Source of the DNA: Treponema sp.
Lineage (GTDB): Bacteria > Spirochaetota > Spirochaetia > Treponematales > Breznakiellaceae
Assembly: GCA_031255875.1 (NCBI GenBank)
Contig: JAIRRR010000197.1
Span: 1-8,815, forward strand
Direction: 5' to 3'
Length of the DNA: 8,815 bases
The translations under genes and the position numbers were made by a program. Positions 1 to 7,110 of this stretch are shown here, piece by piece (positions within the stretch are counted from its first letter, which is position 1; each line of letters begins with the position of its first letter). The notes under the pieces are model-generated. The model did not search any database, was not told the DNA's origin, and saw only the letters and a program-made list of their open reading frames with translations.

Positions 1-531
1 CTGGGGGGGCGGGGCGGCGGCATTGCGGCGGCGGCGGCCTATATCGTTTTTTCCATAACCATGATCGCCATGTTCCTGGCGTCAACCGTGTACCACGCGG
101 TGCCGCACCAGGGCGCGAAACGGGTGCTGCGCGTGCTTGATCACTCGGCGATTTACCTGCTCATCGCCGGAACCTATACGCCTTTTTGCCTGACGGCCCT
201 GCGGGGCCCCTGGGGCTGGAGCTTCCTGGGACTCGAATGGGCGCTGGCCGCCGCGGGAATCACCCTTTACGCGGTAAACTGGAAATTTATCAAGAAAGCG
301 GAAATAGTAGTATATATACTGATGGGCTGGGCCATCCTTGCCGGGTGGTCGCCGCTGCTGCGCTCGGCGCCTCCTGCAAGCCTCGTCCTGCTGGCCGGCG
401 GCGGGGCGTTTTACACGGCGGGGACCTTCTGGTACAGAAAGCGCAGCGTGCGGGGCGCCCACGTTGCCTGGCATGTGTTTGTGCTCGCCGGGGCTGTTTG
501 CCACTGGTGCTCCGTCTGGTTCCTGAGCTAA
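1..531 (+). CDS. Hemolysin III / TrhA-family membrane protein, 5'-truncated by window edge
   Basis: The reading frame is open from base 1 to a TAA at 529-531 (176 codons visible), so the start lies upstream. An ATG at 61 is internal, because the codons before it continue the conserved helix. The protein is a polytopic inner-membrane protein of the hemolysin III (YqfA/TrhA) family, related to PAQR receptors. The family hallmarks are visible: a Ser-x3-His motif (STVYH), then LDHSAIYLLIAGTYTPF with the conserved Asp, and a C-terminal His-x3-His (HVAWH) followed by a further His; together these form the presumed metal site. Several hydrophobic helices are evident. Roughly 40-50 N-terminal residues are probably missing. 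The family name comes from a Bacillus haemolysin; a cytolytic role is not shown here, and members are linked to membrane lipid or energy homeostasis. It converges with the MATE gene with only 10 bp between the stops. Confidence 0.9.
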   Translation: MGGRGGGIAAAAAYIVFSITMIAMFLASTVYHAVPHQGAKRVLRVLDHSAIYLLIAGTYTPFCLTALRGPWGWSFLGLEWALAAAGITLYAVNWKFIKKAEIVVYILMGWAILAGWSPLLRSAPPASLVLLAGGGAFYTAGTFWYRKRSVRGAHVAWHVFVLAGAVCHWCSVWFLS

Positions 532-541
532 GTATGCCTTC

Positions 542-1906
542 TTATATTACCCGCTTTTCCTTCCATTTGCCGCTCCTGAAGCGGAGGACGTAGCATGCCG
601 CCCGCAGATACCAGTCCAGGACCATGGCTATCCACACCCCCGGGGGGCCCATTCCGAATGCGTAGGCCAGGATGTACGAGAAGAGGACCCGCATGGCCCA
701 CATGGATATGGCCGCCGCGATCATACAGTAACGGGCGTCCCCGGCGGCGCGCAGGGAACTGGGGAGGATGAAGCTTGCGGGCCAGGAGACCGGGGCCGAG
801 ACGATGTGTATCCAAAGCAGAATCCCCGCGATGCGGGCCGCTTCCTCGCTAAGGCGGAAAATGCCCAGCACGGGGTTCATCAGCAGCGCGGTCAAAACGC
901 TTAGCAGCAATACCGATCCGTAGCTGAGTTTCATCAGTTTGCCGGTATTGCGTTTCGCGGCGCTGTAATCTCCGGCGCCGACGCACTGGCCCACAACAGT
1001 AAGCATTGCCATGGCAAAGGCCTGGGCGGGCATAAACGTAAACGAGTTAATCACCGCCGCGACGGCGTTGGCCGCTATGGCCGCAGTCCCGAAAGAGGTA
1101 AAGATGCGGGAGACCATTACCTTGCCTATCTGGAACGTGGAATTTTCCAGGCAGCTCGGGATGCCGACTTTCAGGATGCTGCGTATCATGCCGGCGCGGA
1201 TTTGAATGTTGAATATTCCGGAAAGGGAAATGGCGCTGTTGCGGCTCCGTATCAGCATTACGATAAGTACTGCCGCTGCGGCGATTCTGCATATCAGGGT
1301 GGAGAGGCCCGCGCCGGCGACCCCCCAGTGAAAGCCGAAGATGAAAACGGCGTTTCCCCCTATGTTGATCACGTTTACCATAAGGGCTACCAGCATGGGG
1401 ATGCGGCTGTTCCCTGCGGCGCGGTACAGGGAAGCGGAAGAGTTGTAGAGCGCCAGGAAAGGGTAGCTTAGAGCGGAGAGGAGGAAGTAGGTTTCAGCCG
1501 CCTGCATCACGTTGCTATGGGCATCACCGTAGATCAGGGCCAGGGAGGCGCGGCGCAGGCAGAGCGCCAGTACCGCAATCACCGCCGAGACTGCGGTGTT
1601 GACGTAGATCAATTGCCGGGACGCAAGGCGCGCGCTTTTGTTTTTGCGCCGCCCCATGTACTGGCTCACCGCGACCGCGCCGCCTGTGGCAAGGGACCCG
1701 AAGGCGATGATGAGGAGCTGGTTGATGGCGTCCACAAGGGATACTCCGGAGACGGCGTGTTCGCCGACTGTCGCAACCATAACGGTATCGGCAAGGCCCA
1801 TGGTCACGGCGAGGATCTGTTCTATAACGAGGGGCCAGATGAGCCTTAACAGGGCGCGGTTGGTCCACCGCCGCGCTACTGCGGATTCCGCTGCATTGTC
1901 ATTCAA
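542..1906 (-). CDS. MATE-family efflux transporter (TTG start)
   Basis: The protein has 454 residues, the usual length for MATE (multidrug and toxic compound extrusion) cation antiporters, with about 12 hydrophobic segments in two repeated halves. The first half begins with LLRLIWPLVIEQILAVTMGLADTVMVATVG and contains VAVSQYMGRR. The second half restarts near KVGIPSCLENSTFQIGK and contains VVGQCVGAGD. The C terminus, GVWIAMVLDWYLRA followed by RFRSGKW, is typical of clostridial/NorM-DinF-like members. It probably exchanges Na+ or H+ for an organic cation; the substrate cannot be read from sequence. The start is TTG at 1904-1906: no in-frame ATG is nearby, and AAGAAGG lies 6 nt upstream. It follows aspS by 70 bp on the same strand and may be the last gene of the gatCAB-aspS transcript. 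A metabolic link with translation is not implied. Confidence 0.93.
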   Translation of the reverse strand: MNDNAAESAVARRWTNRALLRLIWPLVIEQILAVTMGLADTVMVATVGEHAVSGVSLVDAINQLLIIAFGSLATGGAVAVSQYMGRRKNKSARLASRQLIYVNTAVSAVIAVLALCLRRASLALIYGDAHSNVMQAAETYFLLSALSYPFLALYNSSASLYRAAGNSRIPMLVALMVNVINIGGNAVFIFGFHWGVAGAGLSTLICRIAAAAVLIVMLIRSRNSAISLSGIFNIQIRAGMIRSILKVGIPSCLENSTFQIGKVMVSRIFTSFGTAAIAANAVAAVINSFTFMPAQAFAMAMLTVVGQCVGAGDYSAAKRNTGKLMKLSYGSVLLLSVLTALLMNPVLGIFRLSEEAARIAGILLWIHIVSAPVSWPASFILPSSLRAAGDARYCMIAAAISMWAMRVLFSYILAYAFGMGPPGVWIAMVLDWYLRAACYVLRFRSGKWKEKRVI

Positions 1907-1912
1907 AAATTG

Positions 1913-1919
1913 CCTTCTT
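1913..1919 (-). promoter_or_regulatory. Ribosome binding site supporting the TTG start of the MATE gene
   Basis: On the minus strand AAGAAGG is followed by the 6-nt spacer CAATTT and then TTG. This is good Shine-Dalgarno spacing. A nearby ATG (1900-1902) is in another frame, so the site decides the start. Confidence 0.75.
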
Positions 1920-1930
1920 GTAAATTCCTG

Positions 1931-1948
1931 GGGCCGGCCCGGCGGCCC
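1931..1948 (-). other. GC-only hairpin between aspS and the MATE gene
   Basis: Arms GGGCCG and CGGCCC (6 bp, perfect) enclose a 6-nt loop. No U-tract follows on the minus strand (the next bases are CAGGAATTT), so it is not a standard intrinsic terminator. It lies about 11 nt before the MATE Shine-Dalgarno and could be an intercistronic processing, stability or partial-termination element. A perfect 10-bp palindrome, GGCCTAGGCC, lies at 1967-1976 directly after the aspS stop. Six-bp GC hairpins are not rare in DNA this G+C-rich. Confidence 0.3.
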
Positions 1949-1976
1949 GTCCGCAGCTTGCCTAAGGGCCTAGGCC

Positions 1977-3305
1977 TCAGGGCTCGGCCCGTTTCCGGTC
2001 CCTGGGGAAAAGGCTCGCCTCTTTCACGCTGCCAAGCCCGAGGATTTTCTGGGTAAGCCGTTCAAGGCCGATGGCAAAGCCGCCGTGGGGGGGGCAGCCG
2101 TATTTGAGGACAGCGGCGTAACCGGCCATGTTTTCCTCTTTAAGGCCGAACTTCGGGAGCGCTTCCGCAAAGGCGCCGTAGTCGTGCTGCCGGCGGCCGC
2201 CGGAGGTAATTTCAAGGCCCCGGAAGATGGCGTCAAAGCTCATGGTCAGGGCCGCCGCCCTGCCGCCGCTTTCCCCGGCCTCCGCCGGGTAGGTGTAGAA
2301 GGGCCGGTAGCGCCTGGGGAATTCGTTCACGAACAGTAATTCTACGCCGTGTTCGCGCAGGGACCATTCGCTGAGCAGGCGCTCGGCTTCCGGGTTAATG
2401 TCAAAAATACGCGCGGGACTTCCGCCGCCTTTTGCCCTGGCCTGCTCCTCGTTGGCGATTTTCAGGGCTTCCTCGTAGCCGACTGTCGGGGCCGCCCCCA
2501 CCGCGCAGGCATCGGGAACGGCGGCGCCCCAGGCCGAGAGATCGGGTCCGTTTTTCCGGGCCACTTCGTCAAAAATATAGGCGAGCAGCCCTTTTTCAAG
2601 CTCGATAAGCTCTAGTTCCGATTCGATAAAACCTATTTCCAAATCAAGGGAGACGTACTCGTTGAGGTGCCGGGGCGTGTCGTGCTTTTCGGCCCGGTAA
2701 ACCGGCGCGATTTCAAAGACCCGCTCAAGGCCGGAGGCCACCATGGCTTCCTTGTAAAGCTGGGGGGACTGGGCCAGGCAGAGCGTCCGGTCAAAGTACT
2801 CCACCTTGAAGAGATTGGTCCCCCCTTCGGTGCTTCCGGAACTGAGCTTGCTTGTTTTAATTTCGGTAAAATCCTCCCGGCGGAGGTATTCGGCAAAGGC
2901 TTCGACAATAGTGGCCTGCACTTTGAATATCGAGCGTATTTTTGGGTTGCGCAGGGACAGTACGCGGTTGTCGAGGATCACGTCAAGGCCTATCTTGCCT
3001 ATGTCGGCGTTTACCTGGTAGGGAAGATCCGCCGCCCGGCTCAGTATCTTAACTTCTTTTACTTTTAATTCCACCCCCCCGGGGGCCTTGTCGTTGAACG
3101 CCGGGACGCCCGTCACGGTAATAACCGATTCCAGGGTCAGGCCGCCTTTTTCTTCCAGCACGAGCTGGACTGTCCCGGAACGGTCCCGCAGTATTACAAA
3201 TACTACGCCTCCAAGTTCCCGTATCCTGTGTACCCAGCCCGATGCCTCAATCTCGCCTTCCCCCCCGCGTGCCGCGCCCGGTATGTCCTTTGCCAATACG
3301 CGCAT
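1977..3305 (-). CDS. aspS: Aspartyl-tRNA synthetase, archaeal-type, probably non-discriminating (Asp/Asn)
   Basis: This class IIb synthetase charges tRNA(Asp) and, as inferred here, tRNA(Asn) with aspartate. At 442 residues it matches the archaeal/eukaryotic AspRS and lacks the insertion domain of the bacterial enzyme (about 590 aa). The N-terminal OB-fold anticodon domain contains GWVHRIRELGG. Motif 2 is at about residues 197-216 (FEIAPVYRAEKH then RHLNE) and motif 3 at about 408-416 (GGFAIGLER), followed by LFPRDRKR, typical of archaeal-type enzymes. Discriminating archaeal AspRSs have Trp and Lys at two anticodon-domain positions; here these align by eye with His26 and Pro75, the pair reported for non-discriminating enzymes. 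The ATG at 3303-3305 has AGGAG 5 nt upstream. The gene lies 12 bp after gatB, which fits supply of Asp-tRNA(Asn) to GatCAB. The family call is firm; relaxed tRNA specificity is an inference. Confidence 0.94.
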   Translation of the reverse strand: MRVLAKDIPGAARGGEGEIEASGWVHRIRELGGVVFVILRDRSGTVQLVLEEKGGLTLESVITVTGVPAFNDKAPGGVELKVKEVKILSRAADLPYQVNADIGKIGLDVILDNRVLSLRNPKIRSIFKVQATIVEAFAEYLRREDFTEIKTSKLSSGSTEGGTNLFKVEYFDRTLCLAQSPQLYKEAMVASGLERVFEIAPVYRAEKHDTPRHLNEYVSLDLEIGFIESELELIELEKGLLAYIFDEVARKNGPDLSAWGAAVPDACAVGAAPTVGYEEALKIANEEQARAKGGGSPARIFDINPEAERLLSEWSLREHGVELLFVNEFPRRYRPFYTYPAEAGESGGRAAALTMSFDAIFRGLEITSGGRRQHDYGAFAEALPKFGLKEENMAGYAAVLKYGCPPHGGFAIGLERLTQKILGLGSVKEASLFPRDRKRAEP

Positions 3306-3317
3306 GGTTTCTCCTGT

Positions 3318-4814
3318 TCACCCTTCCGTTATCAGTTTTTCTACTTGTTCCCCCGCTATCTTCGGATCGGCGCGGCCGCCGGTAACGGCAAGTACTTTTC
3401 CTACCAGGAACGCTGTAAGCGTGCGCTTCCGTTTCGGATTCGCCGCAGCGGCCCTGGCTTCCGCGAACACCGCGCCCTCCTCGCTGTAAACCGAATTTAC
3501 CGCCTCGGCGATTTTCGCCGGATCGGTAAGCTGTTCCCAGCCGTTCTCCTTTACGATAAGTTCCGGGTCCCTGCCGCTCTGCGCCGCAAGTTCCAGGGTC
3601 TGCCGGGCGTTTTTCCCGCTGATTTTTTCCCGGACGGCAAGGGCCGCGATTACGGCAAGCTGCTTTGGCCGCAGTTTTAACGCGCCGATGGACGACATTG
3701 CGGTCCCCTGTTTTGCCAGGATATGCCTGATGTCCGAGAGGAGCCAGTTGGCGATCCTGCCCGCCGCTTCTTTTTTGCCCGCTCCCAGAGCGGCTGCGGC
3801 CGACACCGCCTCTTCAAAATAATCGGCCGGCGCTTTTTCGTCGCAGATAAGCTCCGCGCAGTCCTCGCTCAGGCCGTATTCTTCCCTGACGCGGCTTATC
3901 CGCTTTTGGGGCAGTTCCACAAGCGACTGTTCGACGCGCTCAAGGAAGGCCGCGTCCGGGGCAAAGGCCGGGAGGTCCGGCTCGGGGAAGTAACGGTAGT
4001 CCTGCGCGTTTTCCTTCTGCCGCATAGCCTCGGTCTGATCCCGGTTCTCGTTCCACAGCCGGGTTTCCTGCACCACCTCGCCCCCGGAATCGAGGATGCG
4101 CCCCTGGCGTTCGATTTCGTGGTTAAGGCTCAGCTTTACAAAGCGCGACGAGTTGAGGTTCTTGATCTCCACCTTTTTTCCCAGGCCCATGCCCGGGAAA
4201 TTGATCGAGACATTCGCGTCGGCGCGCAGGGACCCTTCTTCCATATTGCCGTCGCATACCCCCAGGTAACGCACCATGCGCCTGAGCTGCCGAATGAAAA
4301 GTTCGGCTTCTTCGCCGGTTTCCATGTCAGGCTCGGTAACAATTTCCAGGAGCGAAACGCCCGCCCGGTTATAATCGAGCAGCGATACTGTTCCTGTGTG
4401 GATCATCTTGCCCGCGTCTTCTTCGAGATGGCATTCCTTGATGCGTACCGATTTTTTAATAATCTGGTTTCCGTTTTTTCCCTCAAGCTCAAGGCAGCCC
4501 TGCTGGCCTAAAGGCGAGGCGAATTGCGATATCTGGTAGTTCTTCGGCATATCCGGGTAGAAATACTGTTTCCGCTCAAACCATGTGCGCTCGGGGATGC
4601 GGCAGCCCAGGGCGCGGGCGACAGTACAGCCCATGCGCAGCGCCTCGATGTTGAGGGAGGGGAGCACGCCGGGATAGCCCATGCACACCGGGCAGACATG
4701 GGTGTTGGGCTCGTCCCCGAAAGAGGATGCGCATTTGCAGAAAACCTTCGTCTTTGTCAGAAGGTGAATGTGCACTTCCAGCCCGATGAACGATTGGTAT
4801 TTTTTTTCCATCAT
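3318..4814 (-). CDS. gatB: Asp/Glu-tRNA amidotransferase subunit B
   Basis: GatB is the tRNA-binding and kinase-like subunit of GatCAB. It phosphorylates the side-chain carboxyl of Asp-tRNA(Asn) or Glu-tRNA(Gln) and receives ammonia from GatA. The 498 residues fit the family. The N terminus FIGLEVHIHLLTKTKVFCKC begins the catalytic cradle. Four cysteines, C26/C28 and C41/C44 (FCKC, CPVC), form the zinc-site pattern. The core signatures HLEEDAGKMIHTG, LDYNRAGVSLLEIVTEPD and GNMEEGSLRADANVS are present. The C terminus contains the helical and YqeY-like tail that contacts the tRNA elbow. Two adjacent ATGs (4812-4814 and 4809-4811) are possible starts; GAGG at 4817-4820, overlapping the gatA stop, is 2 nt from the first and 5 nt from the second, so the second may be the one used. 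The frame stays open upstream, but that portion overlaps gatA and is not GatB-like. The 4-nt gap to gatA suggests translational coupling. Confidence 0.97.
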   Translation of the reverse strand: MMEKKYQSFIGLEVHIHLLTKTKVFCKCASSFGDEPNTHVCPVCMGYPGVLPSLNIEALRMGCTVARALGCRIPERTWFERKQYFYPDMPKNYQISQFASPLGQQGCLELEGKNGNQIIKKSVRIKECHLEEDAGKMIHTGTVSLLDYNRAGVSLLEIVTEPDMETGEEAELFIRQLRRMVRYLGVCDGNMEEGSLRADANVSINFPGMGLGKKVEIKNLNSSRFVKLSLNHEIERQGRILDSGGEVVQETRLWNENRDQTEAMRQKENAQDYRYFPEPDLPAFAPDAAFLERVEQSLVELPQKRISRVREEYGLSEDCAELICDEKAPADYFEEAVSAAAALGAGKKEAAGRIANWLLSDIRHILAKQGTAMSSIGALKLRPKQLAVIAALAVREKISGKNARQTLELAAQSGRDPELIVKENGWEQLTDPAKIAEAVNSVYSEEGAVFAEARAAAANPKRKRTLTAFLVGKVLAVTGGRADPKIAGEQVEKLITEG

Positions 4815-4816
4815 GA

Positions 4817-4820
4817 CCTC
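4817..4820 (-). promoter_or_regulatory. gatB Shine-Dalgarno overlapping the gatA stop codon
   Basis: On the minus strand the gatA TGA (4819-4821) supplies the GA of GAGG, followed by TC and then ATGATG. Ribosomes ending gatA would sit on this site, which suggests termination-reinitiation coupling that keeps GatA and GatB in equal amounts. Confidence 0.6.
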
Positions 4821-6393
4821 ATGTTCCCCAAAACGACTGGTACCCGGCCGGGCGGGGGAAGGGATAGCCGGCCTCGTATTCCTCGACGATGTCCAGCAGG
4901 GTCCCCTCGGAGAAGGCCCGCCCCAGAAGCTGCACGCCCACGGGCAGGCCGCCCTCGACGCCCACGGGGAAGGCCAGCGCGGGGAGCCCCGCCAGATTCG
5001 CGCAGCAGGTGTAGAGGTCGGCGGCTTTTTGGGCGAAGGGCGACAGCCCCGCCTCGCCACGCCCGAACGCGCGGGTGGGGAATACGGGCATGAGTATGGC
5101 GTCGCAAAAACGGCCTCCGGGGGCCGAAGCGCCGCCGGTTCCGGCGCTTTCCGGGGTTCCCAGGTAAAGCTCGAAATTCGCCCTGATCCCCGCGCGTATG
5201 CGCTGCGCCCGCAAATAGTAGCGGTCCTGGAACCCGGACCTCAGCACGAAGGTTCCCAGCAGTATGCGCAGTTTTACTTCAGTGCCGAAACCCGCCTCGC
5301 GGGCCTTGTCGATAAGGTCGTCGGGATTTTCCGCCCAGTCCGGCCGCCGGCCGTAGCGTATGCCGTCAAAACGCGCGAGGTTCGCGCTGGCCTCGGCAGC
5401 GGCAATGGTGTAGTAGGCCGGGACCCCGTATTTCAGGCTCGGGATGTCAACATCGACAAGGGTATGCCCCAGCCCGGCGAGCCTTTCCCTGGCGGCCCTG
5501 AACGCCCCGGCAATCTCCGGCTCCAGTTCCGCCGCCTGGGCCGCCGCCTCCAGGGCCCTGCCCCCTGCACCGCCGGTTTCCTGAGCCGCCGCCGCCGCAA
5601 TGGCCTTCGCTATAGTTTCTGCGGATAGGACGCCTATCACTTTTTTCCGGGCGTTCCCGGCACCGTAAAGCGGCGGGGCCGAGGCCGGCGCGTCCCGGCT
5701 TGTCTGATCCATGGGGTCCTTCCCCCTTACTGCCGAAAATACGGCCCGGCAGCGGGCGGTAGTGTCCGCCAGTATGCCTATGACCTCGAGGCTTGAGGCG
5801 TAGGCTACAAGGCCGTAGCGGGAAACCGCGCCGTAGCCGGGCTTGAGCCCGACCACCCCGCAGAAAGAAGCAGGGCAGCGCACCGAGCCGCCTGTATCCG
5901 AGCCCAGGGCGTAAGGCACAAGCCCAGCCGCCACTGCGGCGGCGGATCCCCCCGAGGAGCCGCCCGCTACCCGGCTCTGATCCCAGGGGTTGTTGGTCCG
6001 TTTCAGGGCCGAAGAGTCGGTGGAAGATCCCATGCCGAATTCGTCAAGGTTGGTCTTGCCCACTACCGTCCCGCCCGCGGCCTCAAGTTTTTGTACCGCA
6101 GTGGCGGTGTAGGGGGAAATGAATTTTTCAAGCAGCCTGGAGCCGCAGCTTAGGGAGAAACCCCTGACCGCGATATTGTCTTTTACCGCGAAAGGCAGGC
6201 CCCTGATGAGCGGGGCGGCTTCGGGGGGCAGTTCCGTCGGCGCGTATTCCGCCGCCGGTCTATCCGCCCCGCTGCCGGAAACGGCCCCCTCCTCCGGGGG
6301 CAGCCCCTGGGGCCGGTATTCGATAAACGCACCGGCCTTTTTCTCCCATTCGTCCGCGTAGGAGAGAAAAGCGCCGGGCAGTGATAAAGCCAT
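4819..6393 (-). CDS. gatA: Asp/Glu-tRNA amidotransferase subunit A (amidase, glutaminase subunit)
   Basis: GatA is the amidase-signature subunit of GatCAB; it releases ammonia from glutamine for transfer to the tRNA-bound Asp or Glu. The Ser-cisSer-Lys triad can be assigned as Lys71 (FAVKDN), Ser146 (GGSSGGSAAAVAAG) and Ser170 (GSDTGGS). Later signatures are CGVVGLKPGYG, SRYGLVAYASSLE, PAYYTIAAAEASANLARFDGIRYG, LRILLGTFVLRSG and ANLAGLPALAFPVG. At 524 residues it is about 40 longer than usual. The extra length is low-complexity Ala/Gly/Pro/Glu-rich sequence at about residues 30-60, 262-290 and 413-428, away from the active site. ATG 6391-6393 is chosen because GGAGG lies 5 nt upstream; the frame is open further upstream (to an ATG at 6457-6459) but without homology. 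A 143-bp gap separates it from gatC. Confidence 0.97.
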   Translation of the reverse strand: MALSLPGAFLSYADEWEKKAGAFIEYRPQGLPPEEGAVSGSGADRPAAEYAPTELPPEAAPLIRGLPFAVKDNIAVRGFSLSCGSRLLEKFISPYTATAVQKLEAAGGTVVGKTNLDEFGMGSSTDSSALKRTNNPWDQSRVAGGSSGGSAAAVAAGLVPYALGSDTGGSVRCPASFCGVVGLKPGYGAVSRYGLVAYASSLEVIGILADTTARCRAVFSAVRGKDPMDQTSRDAPASAPPLYGAGNARKKVIGVLSAETIAKAIAAAAAQETGGAGGRALEAAAQAAELEPEIAGAFRAARERLAGLGHTLVDVDIPSLKYGVPAYYTIAAAEASANLARFDGIRYGRRPDWAENPDDLIDKAREAGFGTEVKLRILLGTFVLRSGFQDRYYLRAQRIRAGIRANFELYLGTPESAGTGGASAPGGRFCDAILMPVFPTRAFGRGEAGLSPFAQKAADLYTCCANLAGLPALAFPVGVEGGLPVGVQLLGRAFSEGTLLDIVEEYEAGYPFPRPAGYQSFWGT

Positions 6394-6398
6394 GTAAG

Positions 6399-6403
6399 CC
6401 TCC
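6399..6403 (-). promoter_or_regulatory. Ribosome binding site of gatA
   Basis: GGAGG followed by CTTAC and then ATG on the minus strand. It fixes the gatA start at 6393 rather than at the in-frame ATG 66 nt upstream. Confidence 0.75.
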
Positions 6404-6412
6404 GTTTCGAGC

Positions 6413-6443
6413 GGCGCCTGCCGGACTGTTCCGGGAAAGCGCC
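6413..6443 (-). other. Two-part hairpin in the gatC-gatA gap
   Basis: The outer arms GGCGC and GCGCC (5 bp) and inner arms CCGGA and TCCGG (5 bp) enclose a 4-nt loop, with a small asymmetric internal loop between the two stems. On the transcript it ends about 9 nt before the gatA Shine-Dalgarno. There is no U-tract, so termination is not indicated. The gap (6394-6536) is unusually long for a gatC-gatA pair. I see no clear promoter or small gene in it, only this hairpin and a short CCGTTA tandem repeat near 6461-6472. Confidence 0.35.
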
Positions 6444-6536
6444 TTTGAGAACAGAACAACCGTTACCGTTATATGGACAGGAATATTGCAGGGCCGTCAG
6501 GGACGCGCCTGCCAATCCGCGCGCGTCTGCGGGTAT

Positions 6537-6842
6537 TTACAGAACATTGGGCACCACGATGAAACGGCCGTCCCGCTCGCCCGCGTTGTCCAGGAGGCCG
6601 GATGCCGGGTCCGTGCCGGTACTGCCGGCATCGGGCCGGAAAAAGCCGGATTCCGCAGGCCGGGGCTGGCCCGCGCTTCCGCCGATCGGGACAGGGAAAG
6701 CCGCCCCGTCCTTGTCGGCCGCCTGCATGGCCGCAAAAAACCCGAGCATCTGTTCAAAGGCGGGAAATGAGCCTTCCAGCTCGGCTTCGTCCAGATTGAG
6801 GTGCGCGAGCGCGGCGGTTTCCTTCAAATCCTCAACATCCAT
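6537..6842 (-). CDS. gatC: Asp/Glu-tRNA amidotransferase subunit C
   Basis: GatC is the small belt subunit that stabilises the GatA-GatB interface. The protein has 101 residues, and the family usually has about 95-100. The N terminus MDVEDLKETAALAHLNLDEAELEG and the following FEQMLGFFAAMQ match the helical GatC start, and the C-terminal LLDNAGERDGRFIVVPNVL matches the conserved tail that packs on GatA. The middle (about residues 50-80) is Gly/Pro/Ser-rich and poorly conserved. ATG 6840-6842 is chosen by homology: the open frame continues upstream, but it runs through the divergent spacer and antisense to the neighbouring gene and has no GatC character. No good Shine-Dalgarno precedes the ATG; a promoter-like sequence ends 6 nt before it, so the mRNA may be leaderless. 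It is the first gene of the gatCAB-aspS block. Confidence 0.93.
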   Translation of the reverse strand: MDVEDLKETAALAHLNLDEAELEGSFPAFEQMLGFFAAMQAADKDGAAFPVPIGGSAGQPRPAESGFFRPDAGSTGTDPASGLLDNAGERDGRFIVVPNVL

Positions 6843-6848
6843 GGAAAG

Positions 6849-6878
6849 ATTCTCGCAAAAAAGCCCGGAACATGTCAA
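6849..6878 (-). promoter_or_regulatory. Candidate promoter of the gatCAB-aspS operon, possibly leaderless
   Basis: On the minus strand there is a perfect -35 TTGACA (6873-6878), an 18-nt spacer, and the -10-like hexamer GAGAAT (6849-6854) preceded by TGC, an extended -10 pattern. Only six bases (CTTTCC) separate the -10 from the gatC ATG, so transcription would begin at or next to the A of the ATG. The -10 matches only 4 of 6 consensus bases, so this remains a prediction. Confidence 0.5.
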
Positions 6879-7039
6879 GACGGTGTCTGTATTGGCAGGC
6901 GGGTATCGCGGCAAATGTTGTCTTGCGGCAGATGTCCCGGAATTTTGAAAAAATTTTCCCGAAAATATAAAGCAAAACGCCAGGTCCGACCCATATATAT
7001 AGGTGGCTGGGCTTGTAAGTATTCCCTGCCAGGACAGCG

Positions 7040-7068
7040 TTGCCATTTTTTCCAGGGCGGCGTATATT
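7040..7068 (+). promoter_or_regulatory. Candidate promoter of the coil/nuclease-like gene
   Basis: The -35 TTGCCA (7040-7045), a 17-nt spacer and the -10 TATATT (7063-7068) give near-ideal sigma-70 geometry. Predicted transcription start is about 7075, so the mRNA would begin within a few bases of the hairpin at 7077-7110. Confidence 0.6.
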
Positions 7069-7076
7069 TTTAAGCG

Positions 7077-7110
7077 GGGCCGCAAAACCCGGCCGGGTTT
7101 TGCGCGGCCC
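7077..7110 (+). promoter_or_regulatory. Strong 5'-leader hairpin abutting the Shine-Dalgarno
   Basis: The left arm GGGCCGCAAAACCCGG (7077-7092) and right arm CCGGGTTTTGCGCGGCCC (7093-7110) are complementary along the whole left arm, with a single 2-nt GC bulge. The central CCGG/CCGG must open to form a tight loop. The arms end exactly where AGGAGG begins. No U-tract follows, so it is not a normal terminator. Position suggests mRNA 5'-end protection or control of ribosome entry. Confidence 0.65.

Noticed and set aside
1..531. Calling the first gene a true haemolysin or virulence factor
   Set aside because: The family name is historical; the visible features are those of a PAQR-like membrane protein, and nothing shows cytolysis.
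3723..4511. Plus-strand open frame of 262 codons antisense to gatB
   Set aside because: High-G+C antisense shadow with no recognisable domain; the minus strand encodes conserved GatB throughout.
3318..5060. GatB with an 82-residue N-terminal extension
   Set aside because: The extension is the out-of-frame 3' end of gatA. GatB homology and the GAGG site start at 4814/4811.
4768..5628. Plus-strand open frame of 286 codons antisense to gatA/gatB
   Set aside because: Same reason: it is compositionally a mirror of gatA and has no family resemblance.
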